Of a DNA stretch of 17,643 nucleotides, positions 14,475-17,643 are shown piece by piece. The DNA is from a bacterium UBP17_UBA6191 (lineage in GTDB: Bacteria; Muiribacteriota; UBA6191): NCBI GenBank assembly GCA_002422125.1, contig DITF01000283.1, positions 1 through 17,643 on the forward strand, in the 5' to 3' direction. A program made the translations under genes and the position numbers. Position 1 is the stretch's first letter. The number at the start of each line of letters is the position of its first letter. A model generated the notes under the pieces. That model was not told the origin of the DNA and searched no databases. It saw only the letters and a list, made by a program, of their open reading frames with translations.

Positions 14475-16896
14475 TGCCTACTTTGGCCTTGCTAATACGA
14501 ATCTCATCAGAGGGAATTTCACGGGCTTTAAACCGTCGTGTCATGGCATAATTTTGGTCCCCAAACTGAAGAATACGAACAAATTCCTCATCCGGTATGC
14601 GTTTTGAGCCTAAAATTGCCTTGCGTTTCACCACAAACTGCGAAGCCCTACGCATGCCTTGATATGTACCTTTGACAAAACTGGATATTTGTCTGGAGAT
14701 CAACAAATGATAAAAAAACTGGTAAAGAAAAAAGCCCAGAAATTTCAGGACATTGGCTTTTAAGATTTCCTTTGGGAAAGTTTTCACCAATAGAAAAAAC
14801 CAGTTTCTAGCCAGATGATAAGTCTTTATGCCGGGAATTTGGGAAGTGGAGGCTGAGCCAATATGGGTGGCAATGGCTAATGGCTCGTAGACACATTTAT
14901 AGCCTTTAAGCTGACAGCGCAGGGAGTAGTCCATATCTTCCAGGTATAAAAAGAAATCTTCATCCCAGTCTCCCACATCTTCGATTACACTGCGCTTATA
15001 AACTGAGGCAGCAGCCGTGGCCGCAGGCACCCATCGTTTGCGATCAGTATCTGGGCTGACCAAGTTAAAATGGGCAATATTAAAACTTCTACCCTTGCTG
15101 GTTATGGCGTCTCCAGCCGAATCTAAAACCTCGGGACGAGCATGGTTTAAGACTTTACCACAGGCAAAACCCACTCGGGGGTCTTCATCAATAGCGTTAA
15201 TCAGATTCTGAAGCCATGTTGATTCGGCCTTGGCATCGGGATTTAACAGGGCAATATATTCTCCCTGAGCTACTTTAATCCCACAGTTAACAGCATAAGA
15301 AAACCCATAATTTTTAGATAGCTCCAATAATTTCACCTCTGGAAAATGGGTTTTTATGATTTCTCTTGATTTATCACTTGAGCCATTATCAACTACAATT
15401 ACCTCGCTATTAGGCCAGGACTGGGACAAGGCTGACGAGACGGCATTGCGGATAAAGGCCTCCCCGTTGAAGTTGGGAATGATGATGGAGGCTAGATTTT
15501 TGCGTTTGAAGTTGTATCCCACACCAGATTTTGGCATCTGTTTGGCTTTGTGAATTGCCCAGCGATTTTGGGCATAGGCCACAAACTCCTCCAATTCATC
15601 AGCACTCATGGCTTCGGTACGAACAACCGAAGTGCGAAACCCATCAGCATTGGTGACTTTGTCTACCAAATGGCCTTCTTTTTCCAGATGCTCCATAAAC
15701 TTGGACCCAGGAAAGGGAGCTGCCACCGTCATTTGCAACGACCATGGGTTAAGTTTTAGAGCCAAATCCAGAGTGGCCTGAGCCGTTTCTTTAGTTTCTC
15801 CAGGCAGGCCAAACATGAAGGTGAGGTGGGTACGAATCCCATAATTGTGAACCAGATTGATATTTTGCACGGCCTTTTTCAGACTAAGATTTTTCTGCAT
15901 GTGATTTACAGCATTTTGGTCTGCGGACTCGATCCCAAATTTGAGGGATTGCAGCGAGGATTCTTTCATAAGCTTAATTAAAGGCTCATCTACTAAATCG
16001 GCCCGAGACATAGCCCCCCAGGGGACCTTTAACCCCCTTCGGGTCAGTTCCTGACAAAATGCGGCAATGCGCTTTTTGTTGACATTAAAAGTGTCATCAT
16101 CAAAATATACAGACTGAAATCCCCATTCCGATACCAGCCATTCAAACTCATCGGCCAAATCTATGATATCTCTGGTCCTGTATTCATTATTTCCATACAT
16201 AATCTGTGGCCAGGCGCAGAAAATACATTTGTAGGGACAGCCCCGTGAGGCCCACATTTGAACGGAGGGGCAAGGTATATTGCCTGGCTCATCATGATAG
16301 TTATACATGGGAAGCTGATCTCTGGATGGCCAGGGGTAGATATTGATATCAGGGGCTAGTGGCCGCCTTTCAAATCCAGAAAATGTCCCATCCTTTTTTA
16401 AAAATGCAGCTCCAGGTAATTTGGAGGGGGTTTCACCCGTTTCTAGTTTTTGTATCAATTCCAACAATGTCTCTTCGTACTCACCCACCAAAAAGTAAGA
16501 TACCGAAGGGTTGGCTCTTACAAACTCCTCTTTCTGCATTTCGCTGGCCAACCCCATAAAAACAATGGTTCGGTTGCTTCTCTCCTGCTTAAGCCTTCGG
16601 GCTATATGCAAATCATTTTCCATGGAAAAAGAAGATACTTCCATAGCAATGAGATCAGGGTCGAGAGTTTTAACCCTTTGATAGAACTCATCATGTTCCA
16701 TCTTGAGGGCTAAGCAATCTAAAAGTTTAGGATAAATGCCGTGTTTTTCCAGCCAAGCTGTAGCATGGGCTAAAAAAAAAGGAAACGGCATATACTGCAT
16801 CGTTTCCTCTTCAAAGTGGGGCCATCTTGATCCTGCCCTGACGGCAAAAAAACCCTTTTTGGTCCAAGGTGGGTTGGTTAGGAGTACTTTAAACAT
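14467..16896 (-). CDS. Fusion of B12-binding-type radical SAM domain and family 2 glycosyltransferase
   Basis: The protein has 809 residues. Residues 1-150 resemble the cobalamin-binding-type domain that precedes many radical SAM enzymes, but the DxHxxG cobalamin motif is not visible. The radical SAM core (about 205-400) has C220-x3-C224-x2-C227 for the 4Fe-4S cluster, YFDDDTF (264-270), FGIESADQ (320-327) and FMFGLPGE (360-367). A family 2 glycosyltransferase follows at about 469-690: SIIIPNFNGEAFIRNAV, VVDNGSSD with D503, LNPDA (551-555) in place of DxD, and FFLYLEDMDYSLR with E653/D654, as in WbbL-type rhamnosyltransferases. A hydrophobic, membrane-associating segment (about 714-735) and a basic tail end it. 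It is one uninterrupted frame, so the fusion appears real. It overlaps both neighbours by 8 bases. The product is probably a modified sugar or lipid carrier; the substrate is unknown. Confidence 0.85.
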   Translation of the reverse strand: MFKVLLTNPPWTKKGFFAVRAGSRWPHFEEETMQYMPFPFFLAHATAWLEKHGIYPKLLDCLALKMEHDEFYQRVKTLDPDLIAMEVSSFSMENDLHIARRLKQERSNRTIVFMGLASEMQKEEFVRANPSVSYFLVGEYEETLLELIQKLETGETPSKLPGAAFLKKDGTFSGFERRPLAPDINIYPWPSRDQLPMYNYHDEPGNIPCPSVQMWASRGCPYKCIFCAWPQIMYGNNEYRTRDIIDLADEFEWLVSEWGFQSVYFDDDTFNVNKKRIAAFCQELTRRGLKVPWGAMSRADLVDEPLIKLMKESSLQSLKFGIESADQNAVNHMQKNLSLKKAVQNINLVHNYGIRTHLTFMFGLPGETKETAQATLDLALKLNPWSLQMTVAAPFPGSKFMEHLEKEGHLVDKVTNADGFRTSVVRTEAMSADELEEFVAYAQNRWAIHKAKQMPKSGVGYNFKRKNLASIIIPNFNGEAFIRNAVSSALSQSWPNSEVIVVDNGSSDKSREIIKTHFPEVKLLELSKNYGFSYAVNCGIKVAQGEYIALLNPDAKAESTWLQNLINAIDEDPRVGFACGKVLNHARPEVLDSAGDAITSKGRSFNIAHFNLVSPDTDRKRWVPAATAAASVYKRSVIEDVGDWDEDFFLYLEDMDYSLRCQLKGYKCVYEPLAIATHIGSASTSQIPGIKTYHLARNWFFLLVKTFPKEILKANVLKFLGFFLYQFFYHLLISRQISSFVKGTYQGMRRASQFVVKRKAILGSKRIPDEEFVRILQFGDQNYAMTRRFKAREIPSDEIRISKAKVGNA

Positions 16897-17386
16897 AAAT
16901 CACCTGTTTGTCTTTTTGACGGATCGCGGAATAAACCACAATATCTCCTACCTCAGCCTGAATCCGAGAGGCCATCAGATTTGGAACCAGTGAAAAAATT
17001 CTTGAGCCTGCCCCGCAAAATATACTGGGGGGGGTGATGTTTGAATTGATTCCAGCCTTTTGAAAAAAGGCCACACCTCGGCCAGCAATCATATTTCCGA
17101 GTTCAGAAATGATTTCTCTGGTCATGTCTTCATCGACAGAATTTGGGTCCATATCCACTTTTTTTGCAATTGATGTAGCTGTACTTAAGGACATTGATAA
17201 CAAGAATACGCCCTCAACTTCTTCAGTCATATAAATCAAGACATCCATACCTCGAGTCTCCATAAACTTGGTCGGACTAGGCATGGGGTCCTGTGCTTCG
17301 ATAATTTTAATATCATAATCCGTAAAAATTTTGCAGGACGCTTTGACAAAGATCGAGGCAAAGTCGGAGGCAACTAAGTTGGTCAT
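16889..17386 (-). CDS. CheX-like chemotaxis phosphatase
   Basis: The protein has 165 residues, normal for CheX. The conserved helix EIISELGNMIAGRG contains the family's catalytic E-x2-N pair (E95, N98). The conserved Pro falls at P120, which gives the N-x21-P spacing expected for CheC/CheX/FliY proteins. CheX dephosphorylates CheY-P, but single CheX-like domains also occur in other signalling roles. AGGAG precedes the ATG, 16 bases after the upstream gene's stop. Its last codons overlap the radical SAM-GT start (8 bases), so it is translated together with a glycosyl-type enzyme, an odd partnership. A run of eight C residues on its coding strand (17027-17034) spans the codons for P119-P120. 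No cheA, cheY or cheW is in the window. Confidence 0.85.
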   Translation of the reverse strand: MTNLVASDFASIFVKASCKIFTDYDIKIIEAQDPMPSPTKFMETRGMDVLIYMTEEVEGVFLLSMSLSTATSIAKKVDMDPNSVDEDMTREIISELGNMIAGRGVAFFQKAGINSNITPPSIFCGAGSRIFSLVPNLMASRIQAEVGDIVVYSAIRQKDKQVIYV

Positions 17387-17402
17387 AGGGTTTCGCTCCT
17401 AG

Positions 17403-17643
17403 TTAACGCATAGAAATATTTAATTCAGCTGATTTGTCCATCTGAAACAAGACTACAAAAACATCTTGAGCAACATAACACAACTTATTAAATTCACCGG
17501 CAGTAAAACGAAACTGGTAGCTGATGAGACGATCCTGCTCCACATTTTCTACCGGGGTCTTTCGGTATTTAGTACTCAGTAAATCCAATAGATTTTTGAT
17601 CAGGGTCTGGCTGTAAAGAAGAGGGCGTTCAAAATTCTGTGTC
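17403..17643 (-). CDS. Unrecognised protein, C-terminal fragment (upstream part outside window)
   Basis: The frame is open to the window edge and encodes at least 80 residues before the stop at 17403-17405. An internal TTG at 17588 could be read as a start, but the frame continues beyond it, so the real start is most likely outside. The visible part is a mixed helix-strand sequence (RLISYQFRFTAGEFNKLCYVAQDVFVVLFQMDKS) with no motif I can name. It lies 16 bases before the cheX-like start in the same orientation and is probably the preceding gene of that operon, perhaps also signal-transduction related. No function is assigned. Confidence 0.55.
   Translation of the reverse strand, partial: TQNFERPLLYSQTLIKNLLDLLSTKYRKTPVENVEQDRLISYQFRFTAGEFNKLCYVAQDVFVVLFQMDKSAELNISMR

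Noticed and set aside
16772..16780. Run of nine A bases as a phase-variable tract in the radical SAM-GT gene
   Set aside because: It encodes Phe-Phe in a normal family segment, and single A/T runs of this length are common in AT-rich codons; too weak alone.

Overview
The window is a compact, almost gap-free stretch of a Gram-negative bacterial chromosome. An outer-membrane secretin, a lipoprotein with a clear lipobox, five type IV prepilin-like proteins and a sigma-54/NtrC-type regulator support this. The mix of a two-component NtrC system, many prepilins, a CheX-like protein and B12/radical-SAM-linked glycosyl genes resembles deltaproteobacterial or Bdellovibrionota genomes. That placement is an impression from gene content, not a measured phylogeny. 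I see no tRNA, rRNA, CRISPR array, insertion sequence or phage gene.

Layout. (1) Bases 1-2289, minus strand: a secretin (PilQ/GspD/MshL class) followed, through an ATGA stop-start overlap, by a lipoprotein cut off by the window edge. (2) Bases 2403-7048, plus strand, divergent from the secretin: a small two-TM HAMP protein, coaE, a membrane-anchored atypical sensor kinase, and an NtrC-family response regulator. (3) Bases 7083-12844, plus strand: a near-perfect sigma-54 promoter (GG-N10-GC) opens a cluster of five prepilin-like genes (major pilin/GspG-like, GspJ/PilW-like, GspI/PilV-like, a very large GspK/PilX-like, GspH/FimT-like). A strong hairpin lies after the first pilin gene. (4) Bases 12822-17643, minus strand, converging on the pilin cluster with a 23-base overlap: the C-terminal end of an unrecognised protein, a CheX-like protein, an unusual radical-SAM plus family-2 glycosyltransferase fusion, and an O-antigen-ligase-like membrane protein with a TPR tail. 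The last three are joined by 8-base overlaps.

How it may work together (inference). The sensor kinase signals to the NtrC-like regulator, which activates the sigma-54 promoter 95 bases downstream of its own gene. That turns on the pilin and minor pilins that build a pseudopilus or type IV pilus, with the divergent secretin and lipoprotein forming the outer-membrane exit. The hairpin after the first pilin would keep the major subunit in excess over the minor ones. The glycosyl genes at the far end could modify the pilus or another surface polymer, but only position supports this.

The most unusual items are two. One is the sensor kinase, which appears to carry a Ser/Thr pseudokinase domain with the VAIK, HRD and DFG residues all replaced, between a TPR-like region and a histidine-kinase ATPase. 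The other is the radical SAM-GT2 fusion protein.
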